A stretch of 43,402 nucleotides of DNA from an uncultured Bacteroidales bacterium (GTDB lineage Bacteria > Bacteroidota > Bacteroidia > Bacteroidales > F082): contig ONJF01000030.1 of the NCBI GenBank assembly GCA_900318085.1, forward strand, positions 1-43,402, given 5' to 3'. Every line of letters starts with the position of its first letter. The first letter of the stretch is position 1. The notes beneath the pieces were generated by a model. It had not been told where the DNA came from. It ran no database searches and saw only the letters and a program-made list of their open reading frames with translations. The position numbers and the translations under genes are program-made. Below, in pieces: positions 30,644-38,687 of this stretch.

Positions 30644-32104
30644 TTAAAATTCTTCAAAGACTCTTATTGGAACGGCATTAATGATGATTTTAGTTTGTTC
30701 TTCATCAAGTTGGTCGTAAGTTTTTTTGAATATCTTTATTGACAAGTCCTCTTTCCTCTCTTTAAAAGCCTGTAATATTTCTTTTTGTACGTCTAAATAG
30801 CGTGCAAATAAAGCGTTCCTATCTGAGTCAAAGTAGACAATTCCTTTTGAATACAAAATGGAGTCTATATTATCAAAAGTTTTCCATTCTACTTCTGGAG
30901 CGTTATTATCGTTAGGATGTGGTGTTATGAAGTTTTTTACCAAATCTTTTAGTTCTTCTAATGCGGTTTCGTGACCATTGACGAGTATTTTGTTATTTTC
31001 GTCTAAATAAACCCGCATTACATTTTTTTCGCCAATTCTTGTGTCTTCAAGATTTGGAGCAACGAATACTATTTTCCCAAAATTGTGCTTTTCTGCAAAT
31101 GACTTTACATATCGTTCCAAATGCTTGAAGTATTCTGTATTAGACGGCATGTTATCATCTTTGCAGAGGACAGAGAGTCCTTCATTTTTTGTGTATTGGA
31201 GAAAATGAAAGTTATCATAATTACTACTATCTACTTCGTTAGGATAGACCATTCTAAAGTAACGCTGTGTTTTACTTCTAAATTCCCTTGATAATAAATC
31301 GTCACGATAATGTTCTGTAATATGACCATTCAAATCATAGAATTTTGGAGCATACATAACTATCTCCCAAGGGATTTCATCAAACCGATGACAAGGAAAA
31401 CCTGGATTCAGATAATTATAAAAGATGGTATCAGTATTTACCTTAATCATTAACAAAGTGTCTTCACAATGCCATGTAATTTCATCGCTATGGTTTAAGA
31501 AATAACGAAAAACAGCAGCACTATTCCGTTCATCAATATGACCCCAAAGGCCATACCCTTCTCTGCTTTTGTCAATAGCCACAGTATCAGTATCTATCAG
31601 GGGTTGCAATCCTGAATACTCAATAAAGTCATTGAGCGAATTGGGAAATTTGAAATAATCTTCGATATATTGATCTAAAATATACTCCCAATTCCATGCT
31701 GAATACTGTCTACCAAATTTAACGACCAATCCGTTTTCGGCAACAATTCCTTCTAAAGAGTAAGAGTCCTTAAAAATTGTATCTCTTTTTGAAAGTATGG
31801 TTAAATCGGTTTCTTCCCACGGATAGGTCGTTTCACATTTCCAAAATAGCTTGTCCTTTTCTTTATGAAGATATGCCAATGTGGTTTCTATACTATCTTT
31901 TGCCGTTTCTTTTTCCCAATATTCTCTATACACATTTGTAAAAGAAACTAGTTCGTCTGCTGAAGTTGGAAATTCAATATAACGGTTATAATAACTCTCT
32001 ATCAACATAGGTAATGCGGAGTATTTTTCTGTATTTGTAAGACGATGACTTGCACAAGACGTTAGGATACAGGTTAAACACAGTATGTAAAGCGTTTTTT
32101 TCAT
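30644..32104 (-). CDS. Lipoprotein with tandem N-terminal domains and ExbD-like C-terminal domain
   Basis: 486 residues. The lipoprotein signal MKKTLYILCLTCILTSC has Cys17. Two similar modules follow. The first (about 30-110) has IESYYNRYIEFPTSADELVSF, LFWKCETTYPWEE and ILSKRDTIFKD. The second (about 128-240) has LDQYIEDYFKFPNSLNDFIEY, ITWHCEDTLLM and NTDTIFYN. The last about 150 residues resemble the periplasmic domain of Bacteroidota ExbD proteins: VYLDENNKILVNGHETALEE, LKDLVKNFITPHPND, SKGIVYFDSDRNALFARYLD, and DLSIKIFKKTYDQLDEEQTK before a VPIRVFEE end. ExbD itself is an inner-membrane proton-channel subunit with one TM helix; here a lipid anchor replaces it. It overlaps the histidine kinase stop by 4 nt. 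Function is unknown. Confidence 0.75.
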   Translation of the reverse strand: MKKTLYILCLTCILTSCASHRLTNTEKYSALPMLIESYYNRYIEFPTSADELVSFTNVYREYWEKETAKDSIETTLAYLHKEKDKLFWKCETTYPWEETDLTILSKRDTIFKDSYSLEGIVAENGLVVKFGRQYSAWNWEYILDQYIEDYFKFPNSLNDFIEYSGLQPLIDTDTVAIDKSREGYGLWGHIDERNSAAVFRYFLNHSDEITWHCEDTLLMIKVNTDTIFYNYLNPGFPCHRFDEIPWEIVMYAPKFYDLNGHITEHYRDDLLSREFRSKTQRYFRMVYPNEVDSSNYDNFHFLQYTKNEGLSVLCKDDNMPSNTEYFKHLERYVKSFAEKHNFGKIVFVAPNLEDTRIGEKNVMRVYLDENNKILVNGHETALEELKDLVKNFITPHPNDNNAPEVEWKTFDNIDSILYSKGIVYFDSDRNALFARYLDVQKEILQAFKERKEDLSIKIFKKTYDQLDEEQTKIIINAVPIRVFEEF

Positions 32105-35100
32105 GTGTTTTGTTCTTGTTGTTTTGGTAGTTGTATAATAAATTCTGCCCCCTCCCCTTCTTGGCTTTCAAAGGAGATGGTGCCTCCAGCGGCCTGCACG
32201 ATATTGTAGGTCAACGAGAGACCCACACCCGAGCCTCCTGTCTTGGTGGTGAAATTGGGAAGGAAAATCTTGTCCTTGTCTTCTTCTTTGATGCCTTTTC
32301 CGTTGTCTTTCACACGGATGACAAATGTGCTTTCAGTGGCTGTCAATGACACATCGATGTGTCCCTCTGGCTTCGATCCGATGGCTTGTACCGCGTTCTT
32401 CACAACGTTTGTGACCGCGCTGTTCAAGTTGGTCTTGTCGCCGTTGATGGAATGGTCGACTGTTGGGTCGTATTGATATGTGAAAGTGATGTTTTCTACA
32501 TTATCGTAGAAGTGTACCACATTGCCCACCAACTCTGCCAAATCCATGGGTTGGGGATGGTTTTCGGGCAGTTTTGCGTATGTTGAAAACGAGGAAGCTA
32601 TATCAGATAATGCGTCGATTTGTTCGATGAGCGTATTGTTTGTACGTTGGATTTGTTCGGCTGTGGCATTACCGTTTTCCATGTTGCGTTGCAGCATTTG
32701 AATGCTAAGACGCATGGGTGTGAGCGAGTTTTTGATTTCATGTGCCACTTGTCGGGCCACGCCACGCCATGCCGATTCTGTTGTGGTGCGTTTCAATTCT
32801 TCGACACTCTTGTGCAGTTTCACAATTAGATTGTTGTATTCCTGCACTAATTGTCCGATTTCATCTTTTCCTTTATATTCTATCGGCTCGTTTTTTCCGA
32901 TGAGTTCGTATTTGCTCAAGTTGCTTTGTATGAGTGCTAATGGTTGCGTGATGCGTTTTGTGAGGTGCAGGATTAATACCAAAGCTGCGCCCAAAAGTAC
33001 GAGTATGATATTGACATAGGTCAATACAAAATTCTTGATCTCATTGTGTAAGTCTGCGCTGCTTGAGAAATATGGGGTGTTGAGATAGGCTAATGTGTTG
33101 CCATTTGCATCGTTTAATGGAATATAGGCTGAGGCATATTTTCCCTTGCCTAGTTTTTCTGCATGAGTGAAATAGAGTTCCTTGTTTCTGTGAATGTTTT
33201 GGTAAGCCTCTGCATTCATCACAGGGGCTTGTAGGTGTAGTTCGTAGATCTCGGGTCGCGTAGTGGCCAGGAGTTGTCCGTTTCGATGGTATAGGTTAAG
33301 ATCGGTGAAGAAAGTGGTTGCGTATTGTTGCAAAATCCCATTCCACGTGTCTCTTGATGCATTCCTTAACAGTTCAGCTATGTTTAAATCGTTGCTCATT
33401 TCGAGCATGAGGGTTCTTGTAGTTTCGAATTGGGCTGACTCGGTTTTTTGGTTGTAAAGGGTCTGCATATAGACTACAGAGACTGGTCCAATGGCGAAGA
33501 GTGCGACGCCTAATGTCAGGAAGATGATGGTTTGAAGTCGGCGACGGAAGGTTTTTCTTTTCTTGCTGTCTTCTTTTGGCCTGCTCAGCCAAATGATGAG
33601 TAGGAATGGCACTGCAAGTCCCAGGAAAAACACGGCGAAAGGACTTACCTTTTCCGAGAACTTCATCGTAGGTGTGCTGATGATGAGGGCATTGTGCTCT
33701 GCATCAATAACGGCGTAATGCTTGTAGTTTTTACTATAGGTTATTTCTTTGTCTTTAACCTTCAGGCTATTTAGAAAATTCGGGTAGACATACTTACCGT
33801 ATTTGTAGACCAACTGGTTGTCGCGGTAGCTACCGACAGAGTATTGATAAGGTTTCTGACTATTGGTTTCTTGTAGTAGTTGTGGAAATCCGAATCCTTC
33901 CGGTGCAATGGGCCTATAGAACTCAAAGTAGAGTGTTTTCTTTTGTTGGTTGTCCTTGGAACTAATCTGGATCTTTCCTAAATAGTTGGGGTCTAAGGTA
34001 TAATAGTCTAGGAAGTAGAGGCCATCTCCTACCCTTTTCTGTTTGTTGTTGGCTAGTTTTTCGAGGAAATAGTTGTCACAACCGGTTACATACCCCTCGG
34101 GTTCGATGTTGATTTCTTCGTCAGGTGCACAAAGAGTAAGTGTGGTATGGTAGGCCTGCATCGTCGTGTCGAACATGAGCTCCTTTGTGTAGCCTAGGAT
34201 GACATCGCTCAACACATTGCTTTCTGCAAATAGCATTTCCCGCAAAGTGGTGTCGGTTTTCAGATGTTCGGCAAAGATGGCATAGCTTTCTTCAAATGTC
34301 AAATCGCGTTTTTCTACCAGACTATGCGCCAATCGTTGCAATTGTTCGTTTTCTCGTTTAACGTTGTATTTGTAGTAAATAAAGGTGCCTATGATGGATA
34401 TAAGAAGGATGACGGCGATTCCGATTTCCACCACGCGAGTCTTTCTTTCTTCTTTTTGTGGTTCTGTTGCCGTTTTCTTATAGGCCATAATTAGGCCAAT
34501 TGCAAGAAGCATGATAAAGGGAATCGGCCAGATGCTCCTGTAAGGTTGTTTTAACCTTGGCTTTTTCACGATGTTGTAATTGGCCAATACTTTGCCGTCG
34601 CAGTTTGTGATCTTTGTTCCGCCTTCATCGGTCAGGTTGATGTCCGCCTCGATGAATGGTGGTAAGGTCTGCAGGTGGTTCTCGAAATACTTGTTCTCAA
34701 TTTGGTATGTGGTATTAATGAGGCGGTAGACGTAATAAGTCATCGTGCCCTTTTGGTACGATTTGACGAAGTAGTTGCCTGTAAGTAGTGGGCAGATGGT
34801 GTCATTTCCGACGACCACTTTTCGTTTCATCAGTTTTGGACTGACATCGTTACGGTTCCAAAATACCAAGGTGTCGCTCATGAAGATGGTCAATCCCGTG
34901 TTGGTTTTTTCGAGTTCCTCGTGGTTGAGGCCTTTATCGATGAGTTTCTGCATGGAGCTGTCCATCTTCTGTATCGACTTTTGAAAGTGTTTCTGGACGA
35001 ATGTCTCGTTCGTCGCTAGAAGGATGAACAACCCAGTGACGATGAACAGGGCGATGCTGATCGTCCATATACTTTTGCCAATCCGCTTCCTTGTTTCGTC

Positions 35101-35106
35101 TTTCAT
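32101..35106 (-). CDS. NtrY-like sensor histidine kinase
   Basis: 1001 residues. Six likely membrane segments: near residues 14-31 (TISIALFIVTGLFILLA), 172-188, 215-235, 478-497, 518-540 and 690-708 (YVNIILVLLGAALVLILHL). A HAMP-like linker follows (ITQPLALIQSNLSKYELIG, about 710-770). The phosphoacceptor His is near residue 788 in ARQVAHEIKNSLTPMRLSIQ, and the ATP-binding domain carries VVKNAVQAIG (N box), VKDNGKGI and GGSGVGLSL (G boxes). The KNSLTPM motif and layout resemble NtrY kinases. Two large extracytoplasmic regions could sense envelope signals. No response regulator is adjacent. The 3' end is translationally coupled to the ExbD-like lipoprotein. Confidence 0.88.
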   Translation of the reverse strand: MKDETRKRIGKSIWTISIALFIVTGLFILLATNETFVQKHFQKSIQKMDSSMQKLIDKGLNHEELEKTNTGLTIFMSDTLVFWNRNDVSPKLMKRKVVVGNDTICPLLTGNYFVKSYQKGTMTYYVYRLINTTYQIENKYFENHLQTLPPFIEADINLTDEGGTKITNCDGKVLANYNIVKKPRLKQPYRSIWPIPFIMLLAIGLIMAYKKTATEPQKEERKTRVVEIGIAVILLISIIGTFIYYKYNVKRENEQLQRLAHSLVEKRDLTFEESYAIFAEHLKTDTTLREMLFAESNVLSDVILGYTKELMFDTTMQAYHTTLTLCAPDEEINIEPEGYVTGCDNYFLEKLANNKQKRVGDGLYFLDYYTLDPNYLGKIQISSKDNQQKKTLYFEFYRPIAPEGFGFPQLLQETNSQKPYQYSVGSYRDNQLVYKYGKYVYPNFLNSLKVKDKEITYSKNYKHYAVIDAEHNALIISTPTMKFSEKVSPFAVFFLGLAVPFLLIIWLSRPKEDSKKRKTFRRRLQTIIFLTLGVALFAIGPVSVVYMQTLYNQKTESAQFETTRTLMLEMSNDLNIAELLRNASRDTWNGILQQYATTFFTDLNLYHRNGQLLATTRPEIYELHLQAPVMNAEAYQNIHRNKELYFTHAEKLGKGKYASAYIPLNDANGNTLAYLNTPYFSSSADLHNEIKNFVLTYVNIILVLLGAALVLILHLTKRITQPLALIQSNLSKYELIGKNEPIEYKGKDEIGQLVQEYNNLIVKLHKSVEELKRTTTESAWRGVARQVAHEIKNSLTPMRLSIQMLQRNMENGNATAEQIQRTNNTLIEQIDALSDIASSFSTYAKLPENHPQPMDLAELVGNVVHFYDNVENITFTYQYDPTVDHSINGDKTNLNSAVTNVVKNAVQAIGSKPEGHIDVSLTATESTFVIRVKDNGKGIKEEDKDKIFLPNFTTKTGGSGVGLSLTYNIVQAAGGTISFESQEGEGAEFIIQLPKQQEQNT

Positions 35107-35166
35107 TTTTGGTCTTTTTTTGAAAACTATGTTTTCTTGCTGATATTGTGTGTGTTATAAAACGAG

Positions 35167-35178
35167 CCGAATTTTCGG
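35167..35178. terminator. Weak hairpin between methyltransferase and kinase genes
   Basis: CCGAA (35167-35171) pairs with TTCGG (35174-35178), flanked by A/T runs on both sides. It lies 76 nt after the methyltransferase stop. The 147-nt gap otherwise holds no clear signal. Confidence 0.3.
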
Positions 35179-35253
35179 TTTTTTATACACTTATGTTCTT
35201 CTGTTCCATTTTTGTCCACAAACGCCTTAAATGGCTTAAAAACGGGTTCTTTT

Positions 35254-36138
35254 TCAATTTTGGTCATTCTTCTCAAAAACGTATACCAAACTCGACCATT
35301 CACCGGACCGTCTTGCTTTCATGTTAGAGAGCCATCCTCTGAAAGCGCCTCTAAACAATGGTAATTTATGTAGCTTGTATTGCTCACTCATAAATGAAAT
35401 GTAATAAGCATCCCACTTCAGTTTGTCTGTTTTGTAGAGGCGTAATCCTTTGGTTTTGAATATTTTAGTTATTGTTGTTTTGTTGAAATGGTTGAGATGC
35501 CGTGGCACGTCGTAGGCAGCCCATTTTTCTTTGTAATACTGACCGTCGTAGGATTTATAGTTTGGTAATGCGATGACGATCCTTCCTGTTGGCTTTATAA
35601 GTCGTTGTAATTGTTCGACTTGCCATTTTAGGTTGTCCACATGTTCCAAGACATGCCACATGGTGATGATGTCAAAAGTTTGTTCAGGAATATTTTCGAG
35701 TTCCTTGCTTTTGATGATTTGTGCTTTTGTTCGCTGTCTTGCTATTTCTTTTGCTTCTTCGGATGGTTCCACACCAATACATTCCCAGCCATGAGTTTCG
35801 GCTGTGTGGAGGAAATCACCAACACCACAACCAATATCTAATAGTTTTCCTACTTTTAATCCCTCTGTTGCGATTTTATATTTGTGCTTTAAGTTTGTCT
35901 TTTTAACGCTTTCGTAGATTTTCGGAATGAATCCTTTTTTATTTTCTTGGTGGCTGTAGTATTCTTCCGATTTGTAATAATTGCCTATTTTTTCTTCATC
36001 TGGTCTGGGCATTGTGTATAGTAGTCCGCAGTTTAGGCATTCGCAAATATGGAAGTCCTCCTTGGTCAAAAACTCGTCTTTTAGCCAGAGGTTGATTTGT
36101 GCTTTATCTGATCCGCACCAGGGGCATTGGTTGTTCAT
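35254..36138 (-). CDS. Class I SAM-dependent methyltransferase with N-terminal zinc-binding motif
   Basis: 294 residues. The N-terminus CPWCGS (Cys5, Cys8) and HICECLNCGLLY form a CxxC...CxxC zinc-binding pair seen in a group of methyltransferases linked to surface-sugar modification. The SAM domain starts with LLDIGCGVGDFLHTAETHGW (motif I) and continues with CIGVEPSEEA and DIITMWHVLEHVDN (motif IV region), GRIVIALPNYKSYDGQYYK and a C-terminal FRGWLSNMKARRSGEWSSLVYVFEK. The substrate is unknown, probably a sugar or lipid-linked sugar. A parS-like 16-mer (36148-36163) lies 10 nt upstream of the ATG, and mnmG ends 31 nt upstream. Confidence 0.85.
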   Translation of the reverse strand: MNNQCPWCGSDKAQINLWLKDEFLTKEDFHICECLNCGLLYTMPRPDEEKIGNYYKSEEYYSHQENKKGFIPKIYESVKKTNLKHKYKIATEGLKVGKLLDIGCGVGDFLHTAETHGWECIGVEPSEEAKEIARQRTKAQIIKSKELENIPEQTFDIITMWHVLEHVDNLKWQVEQLQRLIKPTGRIVIALPNYKSYDGQYYKEKWAAYDVPRHLNHFNKTTITKIFKTKGLRLYKTDKLKWDAYYISFMSEQYKLHKLPLFRGAFRGWLSNMKARRSGEWSSLVYVFEKNDQN

Positions 36139-36147
36139 GGCTTTAAA

Positions 36148-36163
36148 TGTTTCATGTGGAACA
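36148..36163. promoter_or_regulatory. parS-like site between mnmG and methyltransferase
   Basis: TGTTTCATGTGGAACA differs at one base from TGTTTCACGTGGAACA, the reverse complement of the Bacillus subtilis parS site bound by ParB/Spo0J. It sits in the 31-nt intergenic gap after mnmG. Confidence 0.55.
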
Positions 36164-36169
36164 ATTTTG

Positions 36170-38041
36170 TTATCTTCCTAAAAATATGGCTAGTACGTTA
36201 ATATCTGCTGGCGATATGCCGCTAATTCTTGATGCTTGACCTAGTGTTTCAGGTTTGTATCGGTTCAATTTTTCACGGCATTCGTATGATAGGGATTGTA
36301 TTGAATGGTAATCGAATTCAATTGGTAGTTTTATGTTTTCTAATCTATTGAGTTTTTCTGCCAGTTCGTATTCCTTTTGTATGTAGCTGTCGTATTTGAT
36401 CTGAATTTCTGCCTCTTCAAGGCATTCCTTCATAAATCTATCTTGTGTCTTGAATTTTTCTAATGTGGTAACCGTGTCAATTATATCAGATAGATTGATT
36501 TGTGGCCTCAATAGTATATATGACAATTTTAACTTTTGATCGATTTTTGAGCTTTCTTTTTGCTCTAATAAACCATTGATCTCATCAGGATAAACGTATG
36601 TATCTTGCAGGAATTGCTTTATCTCTTCAACTTTGGTCTGTTTTTCTTGATATTTTTGATATCTGTCTTCTTTTGCTAGTCCTAATTTATAGGACAATTC
36701 TGTGAGTCGTGCATCGGCATTGTCTTGTCGGAGAAGTATCCTATACTCTGCCCTACTTGTGAACATCCTATAGGGTTCATCAACGCCTTTCGTGATGAGA
36801 TCGTCGATGAGTACCCCGATATAGGCTTGTGTCCTTGTTAATACTAATGGTTCTTGGTCGCGTATTGATAATGACGCATTGATGCCCGCCATCATGCCTT
36901 GGCAAGCGGCTTCTTCATATCCTGTTGTGCCATTGATTTGCCCTGCGAAGTATAAGCCATGCATAAGTCTTGTTTCCAGGGAATGGTGCAATTGTTCAGG
37001 TGGAAAATAATCATATTCGATGGCATAACCCGGTCTGTAGATCTTGGCGTTTTCGAAGCCTTCTATCTGTCGCAAGGCTTCGTATTGGATATAATCAGGC
37101 AAAGAAGAGCTGAAACCATTTAGGTAATATTCTTCCGTTGTCCAACCTTCGGGTTCCACGAAGAGTTGATGACTGTCCTTGCCCGAAAAACGTTCGATTT
37201 TATCCTCGATGCTGGGACAATACCTGGGTCCAACTCCTTGAATTCTGCCGTTAAACATAGGCGAGTATTTGAACCCTTTGCGTAGCGTTTCATGCACCTT
37301 TAACGAGGTATGAGCAATCCAGCAACTTCTTTGCTTTGTGATTCTGAAAGGCTCGGTATACGAGAAGCCCACCACTTCATCGTCTCCCTTTTGCTCGATG
37401 AGTTTGCTAAAGTCGATGGTGCGGCCGTCGATTCGTACCGGTGTGCCGGTCTTGAGCCGTTTGGCCTCAAAACCATAGTCTTTGAGTTGCTCTGTGATGC
37501 CGTGACTGGCCACCTCACCCATCCTGCCGCCCGGGAAATGCTGTTCGCCGATATGTATCAATCCGTTCAGGAAGGTGCCATTGGTAAGGATGACGGCCTT
37601 ACTCTGGATCTCCCCTCCCATCAAGGTCTTCACGCCTTTCACTTGGTCGCCTTCGATCAATAGACCCGTTACGGTGTCCTGCCAAAAATCGAGGTTGGGT
37701 GTCTTTTCCAGTAGGCTACGCCACTCTGCCGAGAACATCATCTTGTCGCTTTGGCATCGTGGACTCCACATGGCAGGACCTTTCGACTTGTTGAGCATCC
37801 TGAATTGGATCATGGTGCGGTCGCTGACAATGCCCGAATAGCCGCCCATGGCGTCGATTTCGCGGACGATTTGTCCTTTGGCGATGCCGCCCATGGCCGG
37901 GTTGCACGACATGGAAGCAAACAGCCGCAGGTCCATGGTGACGAGCATCACCTTGCTGCCCATATTGGCCGCCGCTGCTGCCGCTTCGCATCCGGCGTGA
38001 CCGGCGCCTACAACGATGATATCATACGGTTCAAAATACAT
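36170..38041 (-). CDS. mnmG: tRNA uridine 5-carboxymethylaminomethyl modification enzyme MnmG
   Basis: 623 residues, full length. MnmG with MnmE installs the cmnm5 group on U34 of certain tRNAs using FAD, NADH and tetrahydrofolate or glycine. The FAD-binding start DIIVVGAGHAGCEAAAAAANMG is followed by LFASMSCNPAMGGIAKGQIVREIDAMGG, the conserved SPRYCPSIEDKI-like segment (GPRYCPSIEDKI), GLYFAGQINGTTGYEEAACQG, TSRAEYRILLRQDNAD and the C-terminal LNRYKPETLGQASRISGISPADI. The gene is flanked on both sides by parS-like sites. mnmG (gidA) lies near the replication origin in many bacteria. Confidence 0.97.
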   Translation of the reverse strand: MYFEPYDIIVVGAGHAGCEAAAAAANMGSKVMLVTMDLRLFASMSCNPAMGGIAKGQIVREIDAMGGYSGIVSDRTMIQFRMLNKSKGPAMWSPRCQSDKMMFSAEWRSLLEKTPNLDFWQDTVTGLLIEGDQVKGVKTLMGGEIQSKAVILTNGTFLNGLIHIGEQHFPGGRMGEVASHGITEQLKDYGFEAKRLKTGTPVRIDGRTIDFSKLIEQKGDDEVVGFSYTEPFRITKQRSCWIAHTSLKVHETLRKGFKYSPMFNGRIQGVGPRYCPSIEDKIERFSGKDSHQLFVEPEGWTTEEYYLNGFSSSLPDYIQYEALRQIEGFENAKIYRPGYAIEYDYFPPEQLHHSLETRLMHGLYFAGQINGTTGYEEAACQGMMAGINASLSIRDQEPLVLTRTQAYIGVLIDDLITKGVDEPYRMFTSRAEYRILLRQDNADARLTELSYKLGLAKEDRYQKYQEKQTKVEEIKQFLQDTYVYPDEINGLLEQKESSKIDQKLKLSYILLRPQINLSDIIDTVTTLEKFKTQDRFMKECLEEAEIQIKYDSYIQKEYELAEKLNRLENIKLPIEFDYHSIQSLSYECREKLNRYKPETLGQASRISGISPADINVLAIFLGR

Positions 38042-38053
38042 GGTCTTTGTCAG

Positions 38054-38069
38054 TGTTTCACGGGAAACA
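38054..38069. promoter_or_regulatory. parS-like site upstream of mnmG
   Basis: TGTTTCACGGGAAACA differs at one base from the palindrome TGTTTCACGTGAAACA, the consensus ParB-binding parS site. It lies 12 nt upstream of the mnmG ATG, in an intergenic region. Confidence 0.55.
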
Positions 38070-38134
38070 ATTTGTTTAAACTATTGAATATCAGATATTT
38101 ATTATAAATTTGTAATACAAGTATAAAACTTAAC

Positions 38135-38247
38135 CCGTCATTGCGGTCTTCATCGCGGTCTTAGAACCGCGATTGACCCGCAATCTCCTGAATGCGGGGT
38201 TTTGTCTTCGCATAAAGGAGATGGCGGATCTGCGTCCGCCATGACGG
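38135..38247. repeat. Nested repeat (family A) at the 3' end of ybeY
   Basis: CCGTCATTGCGG...CCGCAATCTCC and GGAGATGGCGGATCTGCGTC with CGCCATGACGG form an outer stem (CCGTCAT/ATGACGG) with inner GCGGTCTTAGAACCGC and GGCGGATCTGCGTCCGCC hairpins. The gene's last about 35 codons and its stop (38150) lie inside it. It is related to the copies at 26071 and 28553. Confidence 0.85.
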
Positions 38248-38686
38248 TAGAGGGCTCTTGAGTTGTACCTCCTGTCAGTAAGGTTAAAGCCTTTTCTTCC
38301 TGGTCTCTCATCTCTTTCTCCTCTTCCTCGCTATGGTCGTCGAAACCAATGAGATGCAGCACACCATGAATGATGACACGATGCAATTCACTCTCATAAC
38401 TGCGTCCAAAGGTCACGGCATTCTCCTTGATGCGGTCGATGCTGATACAGAACTCGCTCGACAGCACGGTCTCACAGTCAGTCAAAGGGAAAGTGACGAT
38501 ATCGGTATAGAAGTCGTGGCCGAGACGCTCCCTGTTGATCTCCAACAGCTTCTCATCGCTGCAGAAATAGTAGTACAACTCCCCTACCGTCTTGCCATAG
38601 CTTTCCACTACCTGGCTGATCCAAGCCTTGTCGCGCTGCGGGTCGATAGGTGGCATTTCCACATCCAATGTGCTGAATCTAATCAT
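38150..38686 (-). CDS. ybeY: Endoribonuclease YbeY with repeat-derived C-terminal tail
   Basis: 178 residues. YbeY is a zinc endoribonuclease for 16S rRNA 3' maturation and ribosome quality control. The zinc motif HGVLHLIGFDDH (H3XH5XH, about residues 114-125) is intact, as are ELYYYFCSDEKLLEINRERLGHDFYTDIVTFPL and ESELHRVI. The native fold ends near EKALTLL at about residue 137, matching the usual length of about 140-150. The last about 35 residues (TVMADADPPSPLCEDKTPHSG DCGSIAVLRPR) are translated from the repeat. It starts 1 nt after the DUF4175 stop region, so the two are cotranscribed. Confidence 0.93.
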   Translation of the reverse strand: MIRFSTLDVEMPPIDPQRDKAWISQVVESYGKTVGELYYYFCSDEKLLEINRERLGHDFYTDIVTFPLTDCETVLSSEFCISIDRIKENAVTFGRSYESELHRVIIHGVLHLIGFDDHSEEEEKEMRDQEEKALTLLTGGTTQEPSTVMADADPPSPLCEDKTPHSGDCGSIAVLRPR

Positions 38687-38687
38687 T

